Shown here piece after piece: positions 10,712-21,603 of a DNA stretch of 64,000 nucleotides; within the stretch, counting starts at the first letter, position 1; each line of letters starts with the position of its first letter. Below the pieces are notes generated by a model. The model made no database searches, was not told where the DNA came from, and saw nothing but the letters and a program-made list of their open reading frames with translations. The stretch lies in NCBI GenBank assembly GCA_002179805.1, contig NAVB01000225.1:1-64000 (forward strand). Reading direction: 5' to 3'. The DNA comes from Acanthamoeba lenticulata (Eukaryota; Discosea; Longamoebia; Acanthamoebidae). A program made the position numbers and the translations under genes.

Positions 10712-12434
10712 TTACGCCGCGCCATTGTCTCTCTTGACGATCGCCGAGCCCCGCAGTGGCGACGCCGTCGCGTCCATTGCCGCCGACGACGAGGACGACG
10801 AGGGCGGAGGGGCGCTCGTGCTGCCCTTGAGGGTGTTGCTCCTCTTTTTGGCGATGACGGGCTGCCTGTCCTTCTTCTTGCCCTTCCGGCTGCCGCTCTC
10901 TTCCTCCTCGTCGCCGGCGCCCTCGGGGACGGGCTCGTAGCGGCTCACGCTCTGGAGGATGCCGCCGAGGAGGGCCTCCTTCGTGACGGGCGTGGCCTCC
11001 GAGACCTTGCTGTCTTCTCCTTCACCCTCTGCGGCGCCGCCCTCGTTGTTGTCCCCGGCCCTCCTCCTGCCAAAGGATCGCTTCATCGGCTCGTCATCCT
11101 CAATATCCCTACCTGCTCCCATCATCGCCACCACATCACAGCAGACCATTGGATCAGCACCCTTGTCGCCACCTTCTCCTTCATCGGTTTGGGGGTGAAG
11201 AGAGACGAACATTTTTTACAGATGAGCTTGTTGCCCCACTCGTGGCTCTTGGGGAGCAGCACGACGCAGTCCGGGCAGTACTGGTGGTTGCACCGCACAC
11301 ACTTGTGCTGCACCAAAAGAAGAAGAAAAAAAACGTCTTGTGAGCTACAAGTAGAGAAGAATGAAGAAGAAGAAGAAAAGGAAAGGGAGGAAGGGGCACC
11401 TTCTTGGAGAGGATGGAAAAGTCCTTGAAGCATTTGGTCGACCAGCAGGCCGAGCCTGGCCGCTTGTTTTGGCGGAAGTTGAGGATGGCCATGATGGTCT
11501 GGCCAAACACATCGCGGAAGCCCTTGTTGGTGATGGCGCTGCACTCGATGTAGGACACGCAGTTGGTCTCCTTGGCCAGCTTTTTGCCCTGCTTGTAGGT
11601 GATGGGCTTGATGTTCTTGGCCCTGAGCTCGGCCAGGCGCGTTTCGTCCTCCCGGCAGTCGTTCTTTGTCCCCACCAGTATGCGCGGCACCTCCCGCGAG
11701 TCCCCCTTCGTGATCTCTGGTATCCACTGCACGAAACACAAGTAGAGGTCTCAGCATCAACCACCACCAACATCTTCGTCATGTGTGGCCGAGAAGCCTG
11801 ATTTCTTTGTTGACACGCGTGAGCAACTCACCTTGTACTTGACGTTCTGGAAGGAGACTGGGTTGTCAATAGCGAAGAAGACCAAGAATATGTCTGCGTT
11901 CTGGTATGACATCGGCCGCATGGCCTGGAAGTCGTCTTGACCTGCTGTGTCCCACCTGTGGCAAGCCGGCGCAGCAACAGTGACGCGATGACGACGTTGA
12001 ATGAGCCCGATCAAGAAAGAAGCGTGGATAGATTACTAAAGCAGGGCAAGGAGACAGTCTAGAAATGGAGAAATTTGAGGGGGAAGCGCTTCCACGTACA
12101 GTCCAAGGTTGATGGGCATTCCGTCCCACATCACGACGGCATTGTAGTTGTCGAAGACCTAAGGGCGATCACCGTCAATAATTTTCCAAATAAGATGGTG
12201 CGGGAATGAATGGACGGTAACGGTGATAACGTACGGTGGGAATGTAATCCCTGGGAAAGGCCTTCATGGTGTACGTGATCAAGAGGCAGGTCTTCCCCAC
12301 CGTGCCATCTCCCACTGTTTGGAAGTGGTGAGGCAGAGAAGTTAAAGGTTGCAATCATCCTCCATCATAATCCATGTGCTTAATGTCGCGAATGTGAATG
12401 GGTACGAACCCACTACGCATTTGATATGCTGCAT
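10712..12434 (-). CDS. Rac-family small GTPase with C-terminal FYVE-like zinc finger
   Basis: Exon 1 joins exon 2 to give [20 protein letters not shown], an almost exact Rac N-terminus with the P-loop. Further exons give YIPTVFDNY (effector loop), [10 protein letters not shown] (catalytic Gln kept), VGTKND and ECSA nucleotide-binding motifs. Instead of ending in a CAAX box the protein continues into a Cys/His-rich segment ([31 protein letters not shown]) resembling a FYVE finger that would bind PI3P on endosomes. An acidic, Lys/Ser-rich tail ends at 10712. The start is fixed by the family alignment. The join between the finger exon and the tail exon near 11120-11200 is uncertain; the protein could instead stop at about 11122. 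Confidence 0.8.
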
Positions 12435-12816
12435 CGTGCGGTAATTGTGCAGATGTGTTTTTTCTAATGCGTCACCCACGCCCTTTCACGACTTCGCTAG
12501 GCTGATTGAAGAAGCAGGATAGAGGAACAGGAATCGTCACGTCAAATTTGAGGTGGGCGTGATTGCTTTGCTCCTCAATCACGCACAATTCCTTCCTTTC
12601 AGATCGAATGGTCGCACGGGCGGGAGCCGGCCAACGTGCCGTGGCTACTCGTGATTTCCCCACTCCGCCACGCCCAATCGAGCCGACACGCTGATTTCGT
12701 TTCCTGGATTTTACCCTTTTTTGTCGGCTGACGTCATGCTGATGTAACACCCACCGTGCCCAGCAGCATGTCTGGCCGTAGCTTGACTTGCAGGGCCAAC
12801 AGTACAAACACACAGC
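12435..12816. promoter_or_regulatory. Divergent intergenic region (shared promoter)
   Basis: These 382 bases separate two start codons pointing away from each other: the Rac-FYVE GTPase on the minus strand and the methyltransferase on the plus strand. It must contain both core promoters. No clear TATA box or repeated operator-like element was seen by eye. Confidence 0.45.
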
Positions 12817-14198
12817 ATGGCCAAGAAGACAGTCCCGAAAGGTGGCAACACCAGTTGGTTGTGGATTGGTGTCGTGTCGCTAATCCTGGCGGCAGCCGTG
12901 GGATGGGTCTTGACACCGCCCCAAGACATTGTGCCAAGAACTTCGCCCATCGACCCAGCAACCACCGTGTACAGACACCTCACCTGCGGCACAGAAGTGC
13001 CTCGTAGGCCGTGTGAAAGAAAAGACGCGCTTTAACCTGCCCCTACCCGTATGCAGTATTGACAATGGCTTCTACGACACGGAGGCCTTTGCCGCGACCT
13101 GGTGGGCTGAAGGCGGGTGGGCCTCGCCTCTTCTGGCCATGAACGACGCTCGCGTGCCCTACTTTGATCGTGCCTTCCACTACGTTAGTACGTGCTTCGT
13201 TCCTCCTCTAGCGCCAACATCGTACTCAACCCAGGGACCCACTGGTGCCTGCCCCCTTGACACAGAAACCGGGACCGAGCCGAGCCAACAGCTGTTCCTC
13301 GACATCGGCTGCGGCGGTACACGATCCCGTCCTTGACCAAGCAACTCCCAACAACTGCGTAGCCACCGTGTGACTCTCTGTTGTTGCAGGCGGGCTCGCC
13401 ACTGAGGCAATGGCCAAGCACGGTCACCGCATGATTGGGCTCGACCTCTCCCCGCGCTCCATCGAGACTGCCCGCCGCCACGCTCAGGTACCTTCCGCAG
13501 CTCCTCCGGGTCATGTGCCCAGCAGAGACCTGATGTGATCCCCACGTCCACGTACGCAGGAGGCCGGTGTGCACAACGTCGAGTACGTGGTGGGCTCTGC
13601 GCTGGAGCTGCCTTTCCCCGACCACCACTTTGACGGCGTCGTCATGTCCGACGTCCTCGGTTGGACCCTCCCCCTTCCTCGCCTCCACCTTCACCTCCCT
13701 CTTCAGCTGACTAGCGGCCCTCGTAGAGCACATCCACGACCTGCCAGCATTGGTCCGGGAGGTGAACCGGGTGCTCAAGCCGGGCGGCGTCTTCACCTTT
13801 GACACCATCAACCGCACGTGGAAGAGCTACATCGCCAACCTCATCATGCTGCAGAGCGCCATCGTGCGGATCATGCCGCCGCACACCCACGACTTCCGCC
13901 TCTTCACCACCGTACGCGCACAGGGCCCCATAATCATTGACGCCTTTCTTGTGAACTCACAAACGTGCGCGTGGGCAACAACACACAATACACACACGTG
14001 GGTGGCACACAGCCGGACGAGCTGAGGGCGCTGCTGGCGCCGTACATGGACGTGAAGGATGTGGCTGGCCTCGAGCCCGTCATCGAGCCGGGCCGCCTGT
14101 TCCAGCGCTGGGCGCCCGTCGACATGTTCGTGAGCTTCCGCCAGTCCGATGACACCTCCATCAGCTTCCTGGGCTACGCGCTCAAGCGCCACCAGTGA
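12817..14198 (+). CDS. Membrane-anchored class I SAM-dependent methyltransferase, UbiG/Coq3-like
   Basis: About six exons. The N-terminus MAKKTVPKGGNTSW leads into a hydrophobic segment (LWIGVVSLILAAAVGWVL), a likely signal anchor. Then comes a UbiG-like FAATWW motif, motif I LFLDIGCGGG spliced across 13317/13390, motif post-I IGLDLSPRSIETA, FDGVVMSDV, and the LKPGGVFTFDTINRTW motif, ending FLGYALKRHQ. UbiG/Coq3 enzymes methylate hydroxyls in ubiquinone synthesis; the WW motif and TINRTW strongly suggest that group, but the transmembrane anchor instead of a plain mitochondrial presequence leaves the substrate and compartment open. The donor used at about 12970 keeps frame (TTV|IDNGFYD). Confidence 0.75.
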
Positions 14199-14219
14199 AC
14201 CACAGTGAAGCTTTGTTGC

Positions 14220-14702
14220 CATGCCCATAAGTGGGCCCCGTTTGGCATGCACTGGCCGGATTGGTGAGGGCGACTCCACTTGGAAGAACGGCTAGTGTTA
14301 GGGGTCGTGAAGTCGACGAACTCAAACGAGCACTTGAATCCGTGCCAACAAAAACAGCAGCAGCCACCGCGAAGAAGCCTCCGATGTGCCGAGCCGAGCT
14401 GTGCGGGGGTCGGCCACAAAGAGAAGCTGTGCGGGCTCGACGAGAGCGACGACCCGGGCGCAGTCGGCGACACGCCAAGCGTGAGGCTGTTGTTGTCACA
14501 TCGAGTGCCCGACCTTGCAACAGCAAAGTTCGCATCCTGCCAGAGGACTCACAGGGTTGATCAACCCGTTTGTCTCGCCGGCCACGTTACCGTCAAAGGA
14601 ACTTGCGACAGGTGCCGCTCCACCCAAATCATCTACGCCGACGACATCACCAACCAGTTCGCTGCCGCACGCCATCCTGCAGAGGGACCCTGGAAGTTGT
14701 GA
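14220..14702 (+). CDS. Possible small cysteine-containing protein, unrecognised
   Basis: Downstream of the methyltransferase, an ATG at 14220 begins MPISGPRLACTG and meets a GTGAGG donor; the following region stays open in one frame to a TGA at 14702. Within it, segments such as RCAEPSCAGVGHKEKLCG and GTCDRCRSTQIIYADD show regularly spaced cysteines (CxxxxC, CxxC) and look like coding sequence. A GTGAGG donor (about 14481) and a CAG acceptor (about 14544) can be joined in phase. There is no ATG inside the open frame itself, so the model depends on the first exon. No family is recognised. Confidence 0.35.
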
Positions 14703-14851
14703 AGTTGTAATCTTGCCCACTTAATCCTGCCTCCACTTGGATCTTCTTGCTTGTGCTCCTTGTCGTGTCTGTAAGGTCATTGCGTCCGTCTGATTTGATT
14801 CCACAGTGGGCACGATGAGGCCCGTCGCGAGTGGGGCTTGCGTGTGCAGCA

Positions 14852-15788
14852 TTAAGCTGCTGGTTGTTGCTGTTGGTCGGCCTCCTCGCCTCGAACGGGC
14901 GGGAGGATGACCTTGCGCCAGGTGAGCGAGATCCGGTTCTTTCGCTTGAACTGCACCCCGCGCCACGTGTCGGAGGCCACCGCCGCGATGCCGTGGGTCC
15001 ATTCGTAGCGAGCCTCGCCGGTGAGCATGAGCGCCGTCCGTCGCTCAAAGAACACGTCCACGCGCCGGCCGGTCTCGATGTGCCTGCCACATGTGGCGCG
15101 TGTGTCGTGGCGGTGAGGGCGAGAGCCAGAGAGGCGCCAGCGGAATGGTGGCGTTACTTGAACTCCATGATGCAGCTGGAGCCCAGGGCCAAGCTGCCGA
15201 CGACGCCCTCGAAGCAGTGGATCTTGTCCACGTGCGGGTGGATGCCCTGGCCCGGGACGTAGTGGTTGATGATCATCTGGTCCGGCTCATAAGGCATCAG
15301 CCCTGCTCGAGTCGTGTGGTGTTATTGCCGTCTCACGCAGGAGCATATTGGGCGAGAGGGGGGGGGGGGAAGAGGAGGTGTCCAGCGCACCTCGGGAGAC
15401 GAGCCGAGCGGTGACCTCGCGGGCAAAGTCAGGCAGCGGCCCGAGGTAGCCGCCGCGCAGGTTCTGCACGTTGTGCTCGAATCGGTAGCCATATTGCTGC
15501 ACCTTCCGCTTGAGGTCCATATCCCATTCGCGCTCCTCCACGGCCTGCGTGGCGCTCGCGGGGGTTAGGCGACGAAGGGGGAGGAGAAGGGTAACGACGA
15601 CGGAAAAGGAAGGGGGCGAAGGACAAAAGGCTTGCCTGAATGAGCTGTTCCTCCTCTTCTTTGGTGATAAAGTTCTTGGCGATGACGAGGCCCGGTACGA
15701 GAAGCGTCGGATCATCCTCCTGGGTGGGCGCGGCCGCCTTAAGTGCCGCTTTCTTCTTCCCACCCCCTTTGTATGGGTTCCGTTCCAT
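14852..15788 (-). CDS. AlkB-family 2-oxoglutarate/Fe(II) oxygenase, ALKBH8-like
   Basis: About four exons. The protein starts MERNPYKGGGKKKA and reaches the typical opening LLVPGLVIAKNFITKEEEE. Conserved features follow: YGYRFEHNVQ, the iron ligands HPHVD, FEGVVGSLALGSSCIMEFK, YEWTHGI with the distal His, and RISLTWRKV with the 2-oxoglutarate-binding Arg. The order and spacing match the AlkB domain of ALKBH8, which hydroxylates wobble uridines in tRNA; the RRM and methyltransferase domains of animal ALKBH8 are not present here, and a UbiG-like methyltransferase gene sits divergently nearby (probably coincidence). The frame extends upstream of 15788 without another ATG. Confidence 0.85.
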
Positions 15789-15992
15789 CTCTTGCACGTC
15801 GTGTGCCTGCTCGGAGAGTTTGCTGCTGGCCCTCTCTCCTCTTCTTTCTTTCTTCGTTTCATTTCCGTGAACAATTTAACTTTTTAAGTCAATTATGAGC
15901 CTTCCTCTTGGCCACAGGGCAGAGCTCAAGGCACTTTTCAGCTGCAGCTCTCAAGTGCTTGAGCACAGCAGAGCTCAAGGCAGTTTGCTGGC

Positions 15993-16427
15993 TCAGTCCC
16001 AAGCCTTTTGGTTCGGCTTTTTCTTTCCCTGTTTTTTTCTGCGCCGACCCTCAAGCAGAGAGACAGGACGGGTTTCTCTGCGGTAAAGGAGCCGCGCCTG
16101 GCGTTCTAGAGGTCGAGGAGAAGGCCTCATGGAATCGGGTGCTACTTCGTAAGAGTTCATGACGTGACCGCCGGTTTCCCCACCCTCCGCTGTCTCTTCT
16201 CCTTTTGTCTCCGCAGCTGACGACGCGGCCGTTGTACTTGATGCACCGCGTCCTTCTCGCTCTTCTTCATCGCCATCACCGACCACTTTCAACTGGAGCC
16301 ACGATCGGAGCAAGAGAGGCATGTTGTTGTTGTTGTGTACATGAGGGGCCGTACTGGCGCCAACCAAGAGGAACACCAAGACGGAGCCAACAACAAACCC
16401 AAGAGAGCACATCGTCATCGGCGTCAT
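15993..16427 (-). CDS. Doubtful open frame just downstream of the PTEN stop codon
   Basis: An open frame of about 144 codons begins six bases after the PTEN stop, on the same strand in another frame. It starts MTPMTMCSLGFVVG with a hydrophobic stretch like a signal peptide or a membrane anchor, followed by an acidic and then a basic tail ending NQKAWD. A separate gene this close would be unusual in a nuclear genome, so it is more likely 3' untranslated sequence or an alternative last exon of PTEN. Kept because the frame is long and its composition is not random. Confidence 0.2.
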   Translation of the reverse strand: MTPMTMCSLGFVVGSVLVFLLVGASTAPHVHNNNNMPLLLRSWLQLKVVGDGDEEEREGRGASSTTAASSAAETKGEETAEGGETGGHVMNSYEVAPDSMRPSPRPLERQARLLYRRETRPVSLLEGRRRKKQGKKKPNQKAWD

Positions 16428-16432
16428 CACTA

Positions 16433-19400
16433 TCACTCGAGGAAGAACTTGCGAAGGGAGGAAGGTCGCGGGAATCGCGACCCCGACGCCGCGGCCTTGG
16501 CCGAGGTCGAGGTGTTCGGAGCTGTCGATGATGATGATGATGATGAAGACGCTGGTGGCGCTGTTGTTGATCCTGTTGGCGACTTGGCCATGGGCGAGCT
16601 GGAGCTCGAGCCTGAGCCCGAGCCCGAGCCCGACGCGTCGGCGGGGTGCAGGCCGTTGGTGTAGAGGAACTCAAAGTCGGAGAGGTCCTCCTGCAGCGAC
16701 CCAAACGTGCCGCCGCTGTTGCTGCCTTGCTGCTGCTGCTGCTGCTGAGGCTGCTTCTGTGCTCGGAGGCCGCCGGCGCTCCACGTGTGGGCGTGGCTGT
16801 CGCGCCCGCGTGCCCCCGCAATATACAATCCTCCCCGCTGCTGCTGCCGCTCTGACACTCGCTCGTCATCACTATCATCATCATCGTCGTCGTCATCCTC
16901 TGTCTCGCTCTCGCTGCTCGGCTTGCCCCGGCCGTTGGCGTCTTCATCCTCGTCGTCCTCGTCGTGCAGCAGTTTGTTGTTCTTGAGCTCTTCGGTGACC
17001 CGAAGCAAGTCGTCAAGCGCGTCCGCCACGTCGTCGGAAGAAAGGTCTAGGCCATTGTCATGAGGCTTCACGGCCGCTGGCGGCGGCGAGCTCGACCGGT
17101 GGTTGCCCAGCGCGTTGGTGCTCCGCCGCAGCTCCACTCCGCTGCCCGCGGGCCGTCGCGGACTCACAGGCACGACTGAAGTCGCTGGCTCGCTCATCTG
17201 GCCCTCGCTCTGGCTCCGCCGCCGCGTCTGAGTGTCATCCTCTGTCGACAGCTGTTGCTGTTGCTCCTGGTTCCGTGGGCTGTCTCGCGTGCCGATCACC
17301 ACCTCGCCGTTGCGCCGTCCGGACTGCGCCGAGCTGAGGTCGAGAACGCCCACGACCTGTGGCTGGGGCGCGCCGGCTTGCTTCTTGCCCTCCTCCGCCG
17401 GCACGATCGAGAAGCCGTCGTCCTCATTGTCGTCGGCCTCGGCCCGCTTACTTTCTTTGCTGTCCCGCCGGCGTTTCCGCTCGGAGGGCTCGGCTTCATT
17501 CTCGCTCGTGTCGCTCTCGGCCTCGTTGTGGTCGCCATTGCGGACATTGCCGTCGTTGTCATCGTCGTCATCGTTCTCGGTGGACGATCCGAGGGCTTTC
17601 CAGTCGCGGCCCAGCGTGGCCTCGCGAGCCAGGAACTGCTCCTCCTGGTACTCCATGTTGTTCTTGTGCACCAGCGCGCCGGCCTCGTTGCGCGTCGCCT
17701 CCTCGAGCTTTCGTTCTCGGTTGCGCTTGGCCACCGCCATGAAGTTGTGGTGGGCCTCCGGCGTCCAGTGCTCGTCGGCGTCCTCCTCCTCCGGCTCCTC
17801 ATTGTCGGGCGGCATGAAATACAACCGCATCTCGAATGCCTGGCTAATTCTGGATATGTCGCCGCATCAACATCATCAGGCCTTGCACGTGGGCTGACAG
17901 GAAAAGATAGGGAGGGGGGGGGGAAGGGTAAGCGGGGAGCGCACCGCTTGTCCTTGTAGGCCAGATCGAGGTCCTCCTTCTTGAACACGAGGACGTCACC
18001 CTCGATGAAGGCCGTGTGGAATTGCTGATGAAGAGAGAGAGAGAGAGAGAGTGAGGAGGGCGATGACGTGGGACGGGGAGGAGGACAAGGAGGAGGAGGA
18101 GGAGGAGGAAGAAGGTGCGGTACCGCACGGAGGACGGGCACGGATGCGGTCATCGAGCCGCCAAATCGGCTCGAGAGGTGGTAGAGGCGGATCAGGATGT
18201 CGCCCTTGAGCGTAATTGGGACTCGAAACAAAAAGTCCACTTTGCCCTCGTACGGCGCGTAGTGCCTGGATCCCGAGAGGCAAAGAGAAAAAGCACTACG
18301 TGTGAGCTTGCGTGCTGCAGCAAAGGATGAAGTAGTGGTCTGGTTTACCTGATGTCAATGTCGGGCACCGGCGTGTTGGTGTAGACGAGGCTCTCCGGGT
18401 AGTTGGAGGTATCAAAGATGTGGAGAATGGGCCGCAGCCCGCTCAGGTGCGAGAAGGCCGGGACCGGTCGCAGCACCATACGCTGCGCGCGTGCGCGAGG
18501 TGAGATCCTGATGGAGGCTCAGCAGGCGCTGGGGGCGGGCTTCCTAGGCAAGTACCTTGAGGCGCCGCGTCTTGGGTCGCGGCAGGAAGCCCTTGATGAC
18601 GCTGTCAAAGTAGTAGACATAACGCTGCTGTGATGGCTGCTCCACTCCGGCCTCAATCGCCGACCTGCCAACGCCCCAAAATGAAATGAATAAATGAATA
18701 AATGTATAAATAAAAAAGCAATAAAAAGATCGGGGCGCAAAGAGGACGGAAGGGCAAGGGAGAACTGGGACGCACCGCTTGCGGCCAAAGAAGCGGATGG
18801 CCTTGAGCGGATCATCAAATTCGCCGCAGAAGAGGAGGTAGGAGCAGATCACCGTCCCGGTTCGCCCCTTGCCCGCCTGGAGGCCGTGGTCAGCGCGAGT
18901 GCAGTGTGAGGCAATGTGGAGCTGGAATTGAGGCTCGAGCCAGGCCGTGTGCGGCCTTGAGCGGATCATCAGCGAGAGTTCCGTACCATGCAATGAACCA
19001 CGGCCACGTTCTTCTTGTCGGCCTTGAGCCACCTGAGCATATGTGCATCAGGCAGTAAACAACAGCCACAACAACGCCTGGGACGTCAGAAGGGCAGGAA
19101 GAGAAAAACGACGACGAAGAGGAGGAGCACGCACGAGTCCATCGCGGAGACGATCTTAAAGAGAAGAGAAAGGGCAGGAGCGTGATGGTCGGGCCAGCCA
19201 AGAGGTTGAATCATGTTGTGAAAGAGGCTGTAGTCGTAGGGGCGTTGGCTGAGGTTCCAGATCATGTAGTGCATGTAGTGGCGACCTGCAGGTCCATGGC
19301 AGGAGCACGTGTTATGACTCACATGCACATTTTCTTTGTGGGATTGGGAAAAACAAAAAGGTTTAAGGCATCGATTCTCGAGAGAAGGCGAAAGATTACC

Positions 19401-19645
19401 GTTTAGCATTTCAGCTACATGCCCAATGTCGTTGCGGTATGCGGACTCAACACCACTGGCTGGAAATCCCATCGCAATCACATTATCTTTGATGTACGTC
19501 AGGTCCTGTGTGCAGGGAAAATGAATATTAACAACAAATTGGCGAAGCAGGCTGAGGCCAATGAAAGTACCAGGTCGTACTGGCCATCTCGAAACCTGAT
19601 CTTGTCTTTGGACACGGCAGACCGCACGTACGACAGAAGATCCAT
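16433..19645 (-). CDS. PTEN phosphatidylinositol 3-phosphatase homologue with long disordered tail
   Basis: Many exons. Start MDLLSYVRSAVSKDKIRF, then YDLDLTYIKDNVIAMGFP and AYRNDIGHVAEML as in PTEN. The catalytic region has the WPD-loop Asp (GWPDHHAP) and the P-loop HCMAGKGRTG, assembled across an intron at about 18983/18878; Cys and Arg needed for catalysis are present. The C2 domain follows (RYVYYFDSVIKGFLP; FKKEDLDLAYKDKR; MRLYFMPP). After the C2 domain is a tail of about 440 residues rich in Asp, Ser, Gln and Arg, much longer than animal PTEN tails. It should dephosphorylate PIP3 at the plasma membrane and oppose PI3K. In the P-loop, the first Lys of animal PTEN (HCKAGKGRTG) is Met here. 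Confidence 0.9.
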
Positions 19646-19930
19646 CGTGCCAATGCTGTCCGTCCCTTTTTTCTTTAGATTTTTTGGGTTTGCTGTTGTT
19701 TATTTGCTGGTGTCTGCCTTCTCAACCTCTTTTTCGGGTGAAACTTCCTGGCACGCTGACGCGGACTTGCGTCGTCGAGACCGAGCTCTCGGGCCACCAG
19801 ACCGGAAGGGATGAGGCTACAAAGCAACACGATAAGCAATGATGGAGATCGAGCCAGGCGAGTTGTTGTTGTTGATGATTCAATATGAATATGCCACATT
19901 GCCACACGCGGTCCTTGCACAAAGTACGTT

Positions 19931-20797
19931 TTACATAAGGTGAGGGTTGAAGGGCCAGAGCGGCGCCGGCGTGTTGTCTGACAACAGGGCGCAGTAGTCG
20001 CTGGTGGGCGTCATCGGCCGCGACGGCAGAGACCACACAGGCGACTCCAAGATGAGCGCTGGTGGTGGTGGCTGGAAGAAGAGGTTCGGAGGCGGCGCAA
20101 GGAGAGGAGCAGAGAAGGAGGAGCGAGGAGACGAAGTCACCGTCATGTAGGTTGAGGACCTGGGCGAGGAGAAGGGAGAGCTGGGGATCGAGCGAAGGGA
20201 GGGAGAAGGAACTGGGGTTGCGACATCAGCCTGAGTAGGGAGGTAGTAGTGGTAGTCGAAGAAGTCGTTGTCGATGTCGCTCGTGGCAGTGGCAGGAGAG
20301 AGGATGGGAACAGAGAAGGACCCGCTCGTGCGCCTATCGCAATTGAGCACCGACGGTGTCGGCGTGCGGCACGCGTCAGGCGTCGCGTCAGTTGTGGCGG
20401 TGACCACTTCTGCCTTGTGCTGATGCTGGGCAGCGTCCTGGCGCGGCTGCCCGTTCTTGTCGCCCGTGTTTCGCGCGCTTTTATTCTTGTCGACGCCCTT
20501 GTTACGTGCCGCTCGACCACGTGCTGGGCTCCGCCGCTGGCTGTCTACTGTGGGTTGTGGCGCTGCCTTCTCTTCCTCTACCTTGGCTTCCTCCTTCCTC
20601 CTTCGCTTGCGTTCCTTATGTTCGCGCTTGTTGTCTCTGCTGCGTCGCTTGCTCCTCGTGTGGCGAGTCACGTCCTCTGTGCTTGTGGTAGCCATGGTCG
20701 AGGTGGCGAGGAGGCTCAACAGCATGGCGTTCACCGTGCACTTGGTCTGCTCATCGCCCCCGAGCAGGGCAGAGCCAAGGCTTGGCTTTGTGTCCAT
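19931..20797 (-). CDS. Basic, low-complexity hypothetical protein (288 aa)
   Basis: A single uninterrupted frame from an ATG at 20797 to the stop at 19931. After an N-terminus MDTKPSLGSALLGGDEQTK the protein has a Lys/Arg/Glu-rich block (SKRRSRDNKREHKERKRRRK) that would serve as a nuclear localisation signal, then a Ser/Pro/Thr-rich second half with repeated SSP and SPR motifs. It is probably largely disordered. No catalytic or folded domain is recognised. It lies just upstream of PTEN on the same strand (285 bases apart). Confidence 0.55.
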   Translation of the reverse strand: MDTKPSLGSALLGGDEQTKCTVNAMLLSLLATSTMATTSTEDVTRHTRSKRRSRDNKREHKERKRRRKEEAKVEEEKAAPQPTVDSQRRSPARGRAARNKGVDKNKSARNTGDKNGQPRQDAAQHQHKAEVVTATTDATPDACRTPTPSVLNCDRRTSGSFSVPILSPATATSDIDNDFFDYHYYLPTQADVATPVPSPSLRSIPSSPFSSPRSSTYMTVTSSPRSSFSAPLLAPPPNLFFQPPPPALILESPVWSLPSRPMTPTSDYCALLSDNTPAPLWPFNPHLM

Positions 20798-21603
20798 CTG
20801 GACGCGCCTTGCAGGGGTGTGCGAAAAAAAGGCTTGTTGGTGGAAAGGCTGCTAGTTGGAAAAGGTAGATGAAGATGCTGCCGAAGGTCGAGTGGTGCGT
20901 TGGCGCAACGTTGGCGTGGTTGTTAAGACTACTAGATGGCGATGATGGTGTAAAGGCGAGCTTAGGTCTCGTGAGGAAAAGGAGGGTCAAGGGCGCTAGG
21001 TTATTCCTTCGTCGTAGGTGTGGGGGGGCAGTTGTTTCGTCGGCGGGAAGAAGGAAGACTGATAATGTGGTGGACTGGCGGGCCCACCTGTCTTTTTAAG
21101 CTGGTGCGACCAGGAGGTAAAGCGCTGTTACCGAGATTTAGGGTGCTGCACACACAGCCCAACCCGGGGACGTCATCATACCCAGCAGGGAACATTGCAC
21201 AAGCAGATAAGGCGTCACCAGTGAACAGGTTGTACGCAATTTTGCAGGGCCATTGCCTAATCGAGGCCACGAACTGTGTGATGCTGGCGTTCCCTGTTCC
21301 TCTCCCATGTAGTACCACATACGTAGATGGAAAACGTGAGGCCCCTGCTGGGCTACGTTCCGCCGGTCACAGGTTGATTGCTCTTTTTGTTTTGGGGCTA
21401 AGTTTGGCCACGTATCGCGCCCTTCCCCGTGCCAGATGCTTGCCAGATGGCGATGTGAGCATACTCCAATAGACGCCCGAGAAAGGACGGACAAGGTGTA
21501 GCAGCCAAGCTACAAGGCAACCAACGAGAGAGGTCCACAGGTAACAGTTGTCTTTATTACAGGCACGTATGGGGGAGACCCAACAAAACAAGAAAGCCTG
21601 CCG
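20798..21603. other. Intergenic stretch without a supported gene
   Basis: About 800 bases between the start of the basic hypothetical protein and the end of the C2-RhoGAP-SAM gene. The sequence is of mixed composition with stops in all frames at moderate spacing; a plus-strand frame at 21020-21472 has no recognisable motif or splice support. I see no gene, repeat or RNA here. Confidence 0.4.

Noticed and set aside
10246..10737. Plus-strand open frame of 163 codons starting MIKKFNSEQARVRLL
   Set aside because: Codon use is unlike the neighbouring genes, the second half is low-complexity Ser/Pro/Cys, no splice or family support, and it lies in the 3' region of the minus-strand Rac-FYVE gene.
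17255..17959. Long plus-strand frames opposite the PTEN tail
   Set aside because: Antisense to the PTEN coding exon; the GC-rich third positions keep the opposite strand open by composition.
21020..21472. Plus-strand frame of 150 codons in the gap before the C2-RhoGAP-SAM gene
   Set aside because: No motif, no plausible splice partners, and composition like non-coding sequence.
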